From NCBI GenBank assembly GCA_038317685.1, contig JBBQBQ010000176.1:1-7520 (forward strand): a DNA stretch of 7,520 nt, in the 5' to 3' direction. The position numbers and the translations under genes were made by a program. This document shows, piece after piece, positions 1 to 6,061 of the stretch. The DNA comes from JBBQBQ01 sp038317685 (GTDB lineage Bacteria > Desulfobacterota > Desulfuromonadia > Desulfuromonadales > DDH964). The notes below the pieces were generated by a model. That model was not told where the DNA came from, searched no databases, and saw only the letters and a list, made by a program, of their open reading frames with translations. The stretch's first letter is position 1. The number at the start of each line of letters is the position of its first letter.

Positions 1-1
1 C

Positions 2-148
2 TATGCGGCGTTTCTGCACGCCCGCTTCACCCGCGGCTGGGTCGGACGGCGCGCCGCCTGGCTCTCCATCATCGGTTTCGCGGCGACCATCTTCTGTTAT
101 CTCGGCGTCAACCTGGTCCTGTCGGGACTCCATTCCTACGGATCGTAA
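2..148 (+). CDS. ccsA: C-terminal end of a CcsA/ResC-type cytochrome c biogenesis protein (partial)
   Basis: Only the last 48 codons and a TAA stop are in the window; the gene enters from the left edge in phase 2. The peptide carries a basic stretch (HARFTRGWVGRRAAW), then one hydrophobic membrane segment, and ends in FCYLGVNLVLSGLHSYGS. The 'GVN...SGLHSY' ending after a final transmembrane helix is characteristic of the CcsA/ResC family, called CcsB in some databases. Members of this System II cytochrome c assembly pathway carry haem across the cytoplasmic membrane and, with the ResB-type partner, attach it to apocytochromes. The partner gene, if present, would lie left of the window. No clear intrinsic terminator follows: a T7 run at 163-169 has no stem before it. 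The family call is recognition from a short tail, so it is good but not certain. Confidence 0.82.
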   Translation, partial: YAAFLHARFTRGWVGRRAAWLSIIGFAATIFCYLGVNLVLSGLHSYGS

Positions 149-199
149 CTGGCGCGAGAGGATTTTTTTGGATGCCCGCCGGCGACCCGCAAGCGCGGG

Positions 200-226
200 G
201 CGCCAGCGGGCATTTCCCGCTGGCGC
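200..226. terminator. Perfect 11-bp hairpin between convergent genes (possible bidirectional terminator)
   Basis: Arms at 200-210 (GCGCCAGCGGG) and 216-226 are exact reverse complements around a 5-nt loop (CATTT). The hairpin lies in the 111-bp gap between two genes that converge, the CcsA-type gene and the unknown - strand gene, which is where a shared terminator would be expected. There is no T-run after the stem on either strand, so classical intrinsic termination is doubtful. The right half of the left arm plus the loop (206-213) can instead pair with 172-179 (ATGCCCGC), giving an alternative fold. A smaller 5-bp hairpin, 230-234 with 239-243, lies next to it. Confidence 0.35.
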
Positions 227-259
227 AACCTCCGTAGCCGGAGCAGGGAAGGGGGTAGC

Positions 260-901
260 TCAAGCCTCTTCGCCGCGCTCCAGCTCAGCTTCGAGCAAAG
301 TGACGAGCAAAACGGTGGCGTCGGCGTGTTTTTGGGGGAGGGTGGGGAGGGCCTTGAGGACGATGGCGAGGCGGCGGGCGGCGGCGAGTGCAGTCTGCAA
401 CGCCTGCCGATCGGTTTCACTGACGGTCTGCCGGGCGGCGACGGCGGCCCGGAAATGGTGGCGGACGGTGGGGTGGCTGCGGCCGTTATCGATCACCGCC
501 TGGCGGAGTTCGGCGTACTGATCCGGGGGCAGCTGCTCCTCTTCCTTGGCCTGGCGCAACAGGTCGATGGAGCGGTAGTCGGGGAGGGGCTTGAGCTCGC
601 TGCGGCGGGCAAGAAGCTGCGGTTCTTCCTGCTCCAGGTAACGGTAGGCGTGGGTCAGCTTCTCCGCTGTCGGCTGGCGCAGATGCAGCTCCTGCCGGCA
701 ATAGTCGGCAAAGGATCCGTAACCCCATTCACGGAAGAGGCTGGCGCGGCTGACCTTGAGGAGCTCCTCGCCGAGTTCCACCCAGGTCGATTTGAAGCGC
801 TTGGCGGTCGTCAGGACCCGGTACCGGGGTGAGCCCGGGTCGAGCTGCTGCAGCAGCAGCTCGATGGCCACTTCCCCCTTGGACTTTAACTCCCGATCCA
901 T
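260..901 (-). CDS. Uncharacterised conserved-type helical protein, 213 aa, possible DNA-binding core
   Basis: I do not recognise a named family, though the sequence looks like a conserved hypothetical protein of Geobacter-type bacteria. The start is the ATG at 899-901 (MDRELKSKGE), preceded by AGGGGG about 6 nt upstream. The open frame continues much further upstream, but that part is only the antisense of the methyltransferase gene. The protein is charged, with no signal peptide or membrane segment, and looks almost entirely helical. Residues 44-90 (GEELLKVSRASLFREWGYGS, then FADYC, then RQPTAEKLTHAYRYL) resemble the 'sFeeYC...grsrayqli' pattern of helix-turn-helix segments in ParB-like and phage-type regulators. 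A proline-bounded linker (residues 104-108) and an Ala/Leu-rich helical C-terminus (165-207) follow. It is divergent from the methyltransferase gene, with 117 bp between their starts. DNA binding is inference only; the coding call itself is solid. Confidence 0.8.
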   Translation of the reverse strand: MDRELKSKGEVAIELLLQQLDPGSPRYRVLTTAKRFKSTWVELGEELLKVSRASLFREWGYGSFADYCRQELHLRQPTAEKLTHAYRYLEQEEPQLLARRSELKPLPDYRSIDLLRQAKEEEQLPPDQYAELRQAVIDNGRSHPTVRHHFRAAVAARQTVSETDRQALQTALAAARRLAIVLKALPTLPQKHADATVLLVTLLEAELERGEEA

Positions 902-970
902 CTGGTGCCCCCTGATTTCGAATTGGGGGGAGTTTAGCACGCCGGGGGTCGCTGCGGAAGGTGTTTTGCC

Positions 971-999
971 TTGGTTGCTCCGGCGAAGTCGGCTACAAT
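971..999 (+). promoter_or_regulatory. Candidate sigma-70-type promoter of the methyltransferase gene
   Basis: A -10 box TACAAT (994-999) matches the consensus at 5 of 6 positions. It lies 17 bp after a weak -35 box TTGGTT (971-976, 3 of 6). Transcription would start near 1006, just before the AGGAGG ribosome binding site at 1008-1013, giving a very short leader. The position directly before a strong ribosome site, in a divergent intergenic gap, supports the call. Confidence 0.5.
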
Positions 1000-1018
1000 C
1001 CGGACCCAGGAGGCAGCG

Positions 1019-2221
1019 ATGGCGGAGAAACGATTCGTGGTCGGGCCGGATACGGTCCGCATGTTGGAACTCGGCCACCCCTGGGTGCTTGCCGACCGTT
1101 ACACCCGGCTCTGGCCGCTGACCAAGGCCGGCGAGCTGATCAACCTGGCCGATGAGAGGGGGCGGCTTTTGGGGACCGCTCTGGCTGATCCGCAGGAGCG
1201 GATCGTGGCAAGACTTCTTGGCCCCGGACGGGTGCGGCTCGACAGCAGCTTTTTCGAGGAACGGCTGGGGACGGCGCTGGCGCTGCGCCGGGACCACCTC
1301 GACCTGGAGGGGAGCGACGCCTACCGGCTCGTCAACGGCGAGGGGGACGAACTGCCGGGCCTGTTTGTCGACCGGTACCGCGACCACCTGATGGTGCAGC
1401 TCTATAGCGTCGCCTGGCGGCCCCATCTCCCCCTGCTGGTCGCCGCCCTGCAGCGGCTCCTTACCCCGCTCGGTATCTACGAGAAACCCCGCCCCCAGGC
1501 GACCCGGGAACTGGCGGCCGCCGGCCCTTCGAAACGCTACGCCCGGCTCCTCGCCGGCGCGGCTGCCCCGGGACGGAGTCCGGTCGGTGAAAACGGCCTG
1601 ACCTTTCAGGTGGAGCTGGAGGAGGGGCTCAACACCGGACTCTTCCTGGACCAGCGAGAGAACCGTCGCGATCTGATGGGGCGGGTATCGGGTCGGCGGG
1701 TCCTCAACCTTTTCGCCTACACCGGTGCCTTCTCCGTCGCCGCCGCCGCCGCCGGCGCCCGGGAGGTGGTCAGTGTCGACGCTTCTGCCGCCTATCTCGA
1801 CTGGGCGCGGGAAAACTTCGCCGTCAATCGGCTCAATCCCAAACGCCATAGTTTTATCGCCGGGGACTGCTTTACCGTCCTTGAGGAACTGACCGCCGCC
1901 AAGAGCCGGTTCGACGTCATCCTCATGGATCCCCCCTCCTTCTCCACCACCGCTAAAAATACCTTCACCACCCGCGGGGGCACCTCTGCCCTCGTCACCC
2001 TCGCCCTCGGTCTGCTGCCGACCGGGGGCCTCCTGATCACCTCCTCCAATCACCAGAAGATCGATATTCCCGACTACCTCAAGGAACTGCGGCGCGGCGC
2101 ACTGGCTGCCCGCTGCGACCTGAAGGTGATCGGCCTGCGCGGCCAACCGGGAGATTTCCCGTACCCCGTCACCTTTGCCGAAGGGCGTTATCTCAAATAC
2201 GTGCTGGCGGTCAAGGGTTAG
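1019..2221 (+). CDS. PUA-domain class I SAM-dependent methyltransferase, RlmI-like family
   Basis: The protein has 400 residues; E. coli RlmI has about 396. The ATG at 1019 has a perfect AGGAGG (1008-1013) 5 nt upstream, so in-frame codons further upstream are not used. Residues 1-70 form the N-terminal PUA-like RNA-binding part (GHPWV at 19-23). A central linker contains RLVNGEGDELPGLFVDRY (103-120) and GLFLDQRENR (207-216), both family hallmarks. The Rossmann fold follows: motif I NLFAYTGAF (230-238) binds SAM, VDAS (253-256) ends strand 2, and DPPSF (304-308) is motif IV. RlmI makes m5C1962 in 23S rRNA with a motif VI cysteine, but here that position reads TSSNH (341-345). The closest parallel is FSNN of the RlmK domain, so the modified base is uncertain and I give no symbol. 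It probably acts on rRNA in the cytoplasm. Its end overlaps the convergent phosphodiesterase gene by 11 bp. Confidence 0.9.
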   Translation: MAEKRFVVGPDTVRMLELGHPWVLADRYTRLWPLTKAGELINLADERGRLLGTALADPQERIVARLLGPGRVRLDSSFFEERLGTALALRRDHLDLEGSDAYRLVNGEGDELPGLFVDRYRDHLMVQLYSVAWRPHLPLLVAALQRLLTPLGIYEKPRPQATRELAAAGPSKRYARLLAGAAAPGRSPVGENGLTFQVELEEGLNTGLFLDQRENRRDLMGRVSGRRVLNLFAYTGAFSVAAAAAGAREVVSVDASAAYLDWARENFAVNRLNPKRHSFIAGDCFTVLEELTAAKSRFDVILMDPPSFSTTAKNTFTTRGGTSALVTLALGLLPTGGLLITSSNHQKIDIPDYLKELRRGALAARCDLKVIGLRGQPGDFPYPVTFAEGRYLKYVLAVKG

Positions 2222-3920
2222 GGGAGTTGTCCCGCAGCGGTCCGAAGACCTCATGGTAGAGGAAGGTATGGCCTGCCAGGTTGGGGCGTGACGCCAGCGG
2301 ATGGCCGACAGGGAGGATCACAAACGGCTGCATCTGCTCGCCGCCGACGGATCCGTGCCCCCCGACCTGGTCGTCAAAACAGACGATGCGCTCACCGTCG
2401 TAGGCGCCGAAGAGGATCAGGTCGCCACAGTTGCCGCCGGCGGCGAAGCGGCAGAGCTCCGGCCAGAGCGTCGCCGGGTCGCCGTAGGGGGTGAGGAAAG
2501 CGAGTTCCTCCGCCACCGGAGGGTGCTCAGGGGTGCCGGCGGTGCGGCCGTAACGGTGCAGGGCCCAGATTCGGTCGTCACCGCCCCGGGCCAGGACGAA
2601 ACCGATCCCCTTGTGCTGGCTTAAAAACCGCAGCAGCAGCGGTTGGGCCGCTTCGGCCTCATCAAGACTCAGGCGACGCGGGATGCCGGTGAGATAAAGG
2701 TGGGCGAGGGAACTCGAATAGGTGATGACGACCCCCCCCTCTGTATCGACCTTGAGGGTTTCCGGCACCAACCGGCGGATGCGTTTCTGGAGGAAATTTT
2801 TGCTGATCCGGTAGATGCGTTGCCGCCAGCCCGGTGGACGGGCCGTCAACTCCTCCTGCAGATAACCGAGTTGGAAGCGCATGAAGTCAAGGGGGCCGGC
2901 CGCCACCGTGGCTTGCTGCTGGTCACGCAGGAAGGCGCTGACGGCTTCGCCGAGAGTGGCGCCGAAACGGTCCCGGAAGGGATACCCCGGCGTCTGGCCG
3001 TGGTCGGAGAGGATGACCAGCCGGTAGTCGGCGCCGGGGGCGTAGCGCAGCATGCGCATGATTTCCCCGAGACGCTGATCGGTGTACTTGAGGTTTTTAA
3101 GGGCCGGTTTGGAGCCCGGGCCGAAGTGGTGGGCCAGTTCGTCGTAGCCGCTGTAGGTCGTGTAGATGGCGGGGACGCCGGCGTAAATGTCGGCGATGAC
3201 CCCGAAGGTCTGCAACTCCCGAAGGATCACATTGCAGAAGATCCGGATGAAGGGGAAGAGCCCTTCCTGAACCTGCCAGGGTCGTTTCCGGGCAAACTGC
3301 CGGCGGTCGTAGAGGTTGACAAAATATTCGACGATCGTGGCGAAACCCATGCGGCAGATGCGCAGCGGGTGAAGGATGGTCAAGAGGAGGATTCGCCCAC
3401 CGCCGAACCGGCCGAAGAGGGTCTGGGGGTGGGGGGAGGAGATGGTGAAGATGCTCCGCTCCGCGTCGCCGTCGAGAAGATTGCAGTAAGAAGAACCCCC
3501 GCTGAGGAGCCCCGGCCGATCGGCAAAAAGGCCTTCGCGGAAGAGCTGCACGTGGTCCGGATCGTTGCAGCTGATGAGTTGCCCGGTGGTCTTTTCGAAC
3601 CAGCGGAAGGCCGGGATCCCGCCGGCCTCACCGTAAAAGATCGCCGCCTGGGCTGCCGGTGTGGTGCTGGGTAGCCCCGATTGATAATCGCGCAGGACCT
3701 GGCCCTGGGAGAGAAATCGCTCGATATGGGGAAGATAACCCCGCTGCAGCGCCTGACGCAGATGAGGGCCTGAGAGGCCGTCGATCTGAATGCCGACGAA
3801 GCCGTGTCCGCTCCCGGCCGCCCGGCGCGCCAGACGCGCCAGACGCTCCTTGCGGAAGGGAAAAAACTTGCAGAAGTAATAGACCCGGAACAGGCCGCCG
3901 ACCAGATCCCGCCAGTGCAC
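2211..3920 (-). CDS. Type I phosphodiesterase / nucleotide pyrophosphatase, alkaline phosphatase superfamily
   Basis: I chose the GTG at 3918-3920 (MHWRDLVGGL..., 569 aa). It has GGGAGG 5 nt upstream, and the in-frame ATG at 3954-3956 lies inside the likely promoter. An upstream TTG at 3968 would add 16 residues. The two-metal set of the superfamily is complete: D47 (QIDGLSG), nucleophile T86 or T87 (PSTTPAAQAAIFYG), D260 and H264 (YDELAHH), D306 and H307 (LSDHGQ), and H522 (GGHGS). These place it with enzymes that hydrolyse phosphodiester or phosphomonoester bonds; the substrate cannot be told. There is no clear signal peptide. The basic, aromatic N-terminus (RVYYFCKFFPFRKERLARL) and a hydrophobic stretch near residues 170-200 suggest membrane contact, but this is inference. 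The 3' end overlaps the convergent methyltransferase gene by 11 bp, so any terminator lies inside that gene. Confidence 0.88.
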   Translation of the reverse strand: MHWRDLVGGLFRVYYFCKFFPFRKERLARLARRAAGSGHGFVGIQIDGLSGPHLRQALQRGYLPHIERFLSQGQVLRDYQSGLPSTTPAAQAAIFYGEAGGIPAFRWFEKTTGQLISCNDPDHVQLFREGLFADRPGLLSGGSSYCNLLDGDAERSIFTISSPHPQTLFGRFGGGRILLLTILHPLRICRMGFATIVEYFVNLYDRRQFARKRPWQVQEGLFPFIRIFCNVILRELQTFGVIADIYAGVPAIYTTYSGYDELAHHFGPGSKPALKNLKYTDQRLGEIMRMLRYAPGADYRLVILSDHGQTPGYPFRDRFGATLGEAVSAFLRDQQQATVAAGPLDFMRFQLGYLQEELTARPPGWRQRIYRISKNFLQKRIRRLVPETLKVDTEGGVVITYSSSLAHLYLTGIPRRLSLDEAEAAQPLLLRFLSQHKGIGFVLARGGDDRIWALHRYGRTAGTPEHPPVAEELAFLTPYGDPATLWPELCRFAAGGNCGDLILFGAYDGERIVCFDDQVGGHGSVGGEQMQPFVILPVGHPLASRPNLAGHTFLYHEVFGPLRDNSPNP

Positions 3921-3925
3921 TCCAA

Positions 3926-3931
3926 CCTCCC
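3926..3931 (-). promoter_or_regulatory. Ribosome binding site that decides the phosphodiesterase start
   Basis: Read on the - strand this is GGGAGG, followed by 5 nt (TTGGA) and then GTG at 3920. Neither the ATG at 3956 nor the TTG at 3968 has a comparable site, which is why the GTG start is preferred. Confidence 0.65.
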
Positions 3932-3946
3932 GAAACAATTTGGGAA

Positions 3947-3975
3947 AGAATAGCATGGACGGGTCCAAATCCCAA
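3947..3975 (-). promoter_or_regulatory. Candidate extended -10 promoter of the phosphodiesterase gene
   Basis: On the - strand, TTGGGA (3975-3970, 4 of 6 to consensus) is followed by a 17-bp spacer and TATTCT (3952-3947, 4 of 6). TGC stands directly before the -10 box, which makes it an extended -10. Transcription would start near 3940, leaving a leader of about 20 nt with the GGGAGG ribosome site. The in-frame ATG at 3956 would then be untranscribed, which agrees with GTG 3920 as the start. Confidence 0.5.
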
Positions 3976-3986
3976 GCTTGTAGCCC

Positions 3987-4023
3987 AAAAGGAAACGGAC
4001 CGACCCGGGGGGGGCGGCCCGCT
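3987..4023 (-). terminator. Candidate intrinsic terminator after the cyclophilin gene
   Basis: Read on the - strand, AGCGGGCCG (4023-4015) can pair with CGGTCCGTT (4002-3994). The stem has 9 bp including two G-U pairs, around a C-rich 12-nt loop. A T-rich tail TCCTTTT (3993-3987) follows. It starts 28 bp after the cyclophilin stop and ends before the phosphodiesterase promoter, which is where a terminator would be expected. The wobble pairs and interrupted T-run lower confidence. The loop contains a run of eight G (+ strand 4007-4014). Confidence 0.45.
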
Positions 4024-4050
4024 AAGGGTGAAGCCAGAATTGGGAAAAGG

Positions 4051-4566
4051 TCAGTCTTCCAGGACCGTGGCCTTCACGATTTTTACCGGTTCCCGGGGGA
4101 CGTCCTGGTGCATTCCTTTGCTGCCGGTTGCCACGTTCTCAATCGCGCGGACCGTCTCCATCCCGGCGGTCACCTTGCCGAAGACCGCGTAGCCGTAAGT
4201 CGCCGGGCTTTTGCCGGTGTGGTTCAGGAAGGTGTTGTCGGCAGTGTTGATGAAAAACTGGCTGGTGGCCGAATCGACCACCTGGGTTCGGGCCATGGCA
4301 ATGGTCCCGGCCAGGTTCTTCAGGCCGTTGTGGGCTTCGTTGGGGATCGGAGCCTTGTTCTTTTTCTGGGTCAGGTCGACGTTCATACCGCCACCCTGGA
4401 TCATGAAGCCCTTGATCACCCGGTGAAAGACCGTGCCGTCGTAAAAGCCGTCACGGACGTAGCCGAGGAAATTGGCGACCGAGGCCGGGGCCAGGGCCGC
4501 ATCGAGTTCCAGGGTGATCTCCCCTTGGGAGGTCTCCAGGCGCACCTGGGGGTTGGTCTGACTCAT
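4051..4566 (-). CDS. ppiB: Cyclophilin-type peptidyl-prolyl cis-trans isomerase, cytoplasmic PpiB type
   Basis: The protein has 171 residues; E. coli PpiB has 164. The ATG at 4564-4566 (MSQTNPQVRL) has AAGGAG about 10 nt upstream; 27 in-frame upstream codons look unrelated to the family. The cyclophilin signature is intact: FHRVIKGFMIQGG at residues 47-59 with catalytic Arg49 and Gln57, GTIAMART (87-94), the pocket DSATSQFFIN (98-107) and YAVFGKV (126-132). There is no signal peptide, so it is a cytoplasmic enzyme that speeds proline cis-trans isomerisation during protein folding. The pocket tryptophan of eukaryotic cyclosporin-sensitive cyclophilins is absent: the segment FLNHTGKSPATYGY has none, as is usual for bacterial members. 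It is flanked by hairpins on both sides (3987-4023 and 4722-4768), which suggests a single-gene transcript. Confidence 0.95.
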   Translation of the reverse strand: MSQTNPQVRLETSQGEITLELDAALAPASVANFLGYVRDGFYDGTVFHRVIKGFMIQGGGMNVDLTQKKNKAPIPNEAHNGLKNLAGTIAMARTQVVDSATSQFFINTADNTFLNHTGKSPATYGYAVFGKVTAGMETVRAIENVATGSKGMHQDVPREPVKIVKATVLED

Positions 4567-4609
4567 GATAAACGATCTCCTTCTCGAAATTGTCGTTGAC
4601 GGGATTTTG

Positions 4610-4645
4610 GCAGGCGCAACTTTAACAGGTCCTTCCCGCGCCTGC
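4610..4645. repeat. 8-bp inverted repeat flanking the cyclophilin -10 region (operator-like)
   Basis: GCAGGCGC (4610-4617) and GCGCCTGC (4638-4645) are exact reverse complements, 20 bp apart. One arm overlaps the candidate -35 box and the other covers the predicted transcription start of ppiB. This could be a repressor site or a chance repeat in GC-rich DNA. No known operator is recognised. Confidence 0.3.
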
Positions 4646-4647
4646 AA
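4619..4647 (-). promoter_or_regulatory. Candidate promoter of ppiB
   Basis: On the - strand, TTGCAG (4647-4642, 3 of 6) is followed by a 17-bp spacer and TAAAGT (4624-4619, 4 of 6), with TGT directly before the -10 box (extended -10). The leader would be about 45 nt. A perfect TTGACA is also present on the - strand at 4672-4667, but no good -10 box stands at the right distance from it. The assignment is weak to moderate. Confidence 0.35.
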
Positions 4648-4721
4648 GAGGGGGTGACAAGAGCGGTGTCAACGGGCGGGAACCGGGTTTGCCGGGAAGA
4701 TGCGGGGGGCGGTCAAGAATT

Positions 4722-4768
4722 GGTTGCGGCGGCTACCGCCCCCAAAGGGAACGACAGCCGCCGCAACC
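4722..4768 (-). terminator. Strong hairpin after dctM, likely operon terminator
   Basis: Arms GGTTGCGGCGGCT (4722-4734) and 4756-4768 are exact reverse complements of 13 bp around a 21-nt loop. The loop itself contains CCC-AAA-GGG (4741-4749), which can form a small inner stem. It begins 12 bp beyond the dctM stop on the - strand. Only a weak T-rich tail (AATTCTT) follows, so termination may be partial or need Rho. It could also protect the mRNA 3' end. Confidence 0.5.
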
Positions 4769-4780
4769 GCGGAACGAGGC

Positions 4781-6061
4781 TTACTTGAAAAGGAGATTCG
4801 GCAACCAGAGGCTGATCGCCGGAATGTAGGTGATTACCATCAGGTAGAGAAGCATCACCAGGATCCAGGGAGCGCAGGCCTTGGTGGTCTCGGTCAATCC
4901 GAGGTGCGAAATCCCCGACGCCACATACAGGTTGAGGCCGACCGGCGGAGTGATCATGCCGATCTCCATGTTGACGGTCATCAGCACCCCGAGGTGGATC
5001 GGGTCGATCCCCAGATGCATCGCCATCGGGAAGAGGAGCGGGGCGGTGATCAGCAGGATCGAGGACGGCTCCATGAAGTTGCCGGCCATCAGCAGCAGGA
5101 TGTTGACCATGATCAGGAACCCGACCGACCCCAAGCCGAGGCCGGTGATCCAGGACGTCAGCTGCTGGGGGATCTGCTCCGAGGTCAGGAGGAAGGAGAA
5201 AAGGACCGCGTTGGTGATGATGTAAAGGATCATCGCCGACATGTTGGCCGAAGCCAGGAGGGTCTTCGGCACATCCTTCAAGGTCATGTCACGGTAGATG
5301 AAGACCGCCACCACGAAGGCGTAGACGGCGCTCATCGCCGCCGCTTCGGTGGCGGTGAAGATGCCGCTGTAAATCCCGCCGATGACGACCACGATCAACA
5401 GCAGACCCCAGATGCTCTCCCGGAACGCCTTGATCTTGGTGGCGAAGCTCGCCTGGGGGAGGCAGGGATAATTGCGCTTCTTGGCGACGAGCCAGGTGAC
5501 CCCCAGCAGCAGCGACGCCAGGAGCAGGCCGGGGATGATCCCGGCGATGAAGAGCTTGCCGATGGAGGAGTTGGTCGAAACCGCGTAAATGACCATGACG
5601 ATCGATGGGGGGATGAGGATACCGAGGCCCCCCGAGGTGCCGATGACGCCGACCCCGAACTTCATCGGATAGCCCTGCTTGACCATCGCCGGCAGCAGGA
5701 TCGAACCGATCGCCACGACCGTTGCCGGGCTGGAGCCGGAGACGGCGGCAAACAGGGCGCAGGCGAGGACGCCGCCGAGGGCGAGGCCGCCGCGCCAGTG
5801 ACCGACCAGGGCGGTGGCGAAGTTGATCATGCGCCGCGCCACCCCGCCGTGGGTGAGAAAATTGCCGGCGAGGATGAAGAAGGGAATCGCCATGATCTCG
5901 AATTTTTCGATGCCGGTGAAGAGCTTCATCGCCACCGCCTCGACCGGCACCGTGGTCATGGTGAAGAAGAAGGTCAGAACCGTCAGGCCGAGGGCGATGG
6001 AGATCGGCATGCCGGTGAGCATGAGGATGGTCAGCAGACCGAAGATGATGGCACCGGTCAT
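4781..6061 (-). CDS. dctM: TRAP transporter large permease DctM (C4-dicarboxylate type)
   Basis: The protein has 426 residues, the usual size for DctM. The ATG at 6059-6061 is fixed by GGAGG (6072-6068) 6 nt upstream and by its ATGA overlap with the dctQ stop; 13 in-frame codons further upstream lie inside dctQ. It is very hydrophobic throughout, with about a dozen membrane segments. Family motifs are present in both repeats: FAAVSGSSPATVVAIGS (104-120), GGLGILIPPS (144-153), FTATEAAAMSAVYA (235-248), GNFMEPSSILLITAPLLFP (327-345) and GMITPPVGLNLYVASG (368-383). From family knowledge, these SGSSPAT and TPPVG loops line the sodium and substrate path of the elevator-type transport domain. DctM carries substrate delivered by DctP, with DctQ as its membrane partner, using the sodium gradient. 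Loop sequences look C4-dicarboxylate-like; the exact substrate is inferred. Confidence 0.95.
   Translation of the reverse strand: MTGAIIFGLLTILMLTGMPISIALGLTVLTFFFTMTTVPVEAVAMKLFTGIEKFEIMAIPFFILAGNFLTHGGVARRMINFATALVGHWRGGLALGGVLACALFAAVSGSSPATVVAIGSILLPAMVKQGYPMKFGVGVIGTSGGLGILIPPSIVMVIYAVSTNSSIGKLFIAGIIPGLLLASLLLGVTWLVAKKRNYPCLPQASFATKIKAFRESIWGLLLIVVVIGGIYSGIFTATEAAAMSAVYAFVVAVFIYRDMTLKDVPKTLLASANMSAMILYIITNAVLFSFLLTSEQIPQQLTSWITGLGLGSVGFLIMVNILLLMAGNFMEPSSILLITAPLLFPMAMHLGIDPIHLGVLMTVNMEIGMITPPVGLNLYVASGISHLGLTETTKACAPWILVMLLYLMVITYIPAISLWLPNLLFK

Noticed and set aside
161..170. T7 run after the CcsA-type gene as an intrinsic terminator
   Set aside because: No stable stem precedes it on the + strand. 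The nearest is a 4-bp hairpin (137-147) that ends 15 nt too early.
902..2254. A - strand open frame continuing upstream of the 213-aa gene through the whole methyltransferase gene
   Set aside because: It is antisense to a clear methyltransferase. The translation is Gly/Glu/Pro-rich with no family motif, and a good start with a ribosome site exists at 901. Long open antisense frames are common in GC-rich DNA.
2643..3674. A + strand open frame of 343 codons opposite the phosphodiesterase
   Set aside because: It is antisense to a gene with a complete catalytic set. The composition is Glu/Gly/Asp-rich and no domain is recognisable.
4007..4014. G8 run as a G-quadruplex or phase-variation tract
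   Set aside because: It is a single G-run, not the four tracts needed for a quadruplex. It lies in a terminator loop outside any reading frame, so slippage would not switch a gene.
4567..4647. 27-codon N-terminal extension of the cyclophilin
   Set aside because: It is not cyclophilin-like or signal-peptide-like. It overlaps the candidate promoter, and the ATG at 4566 has its own ribosome site.
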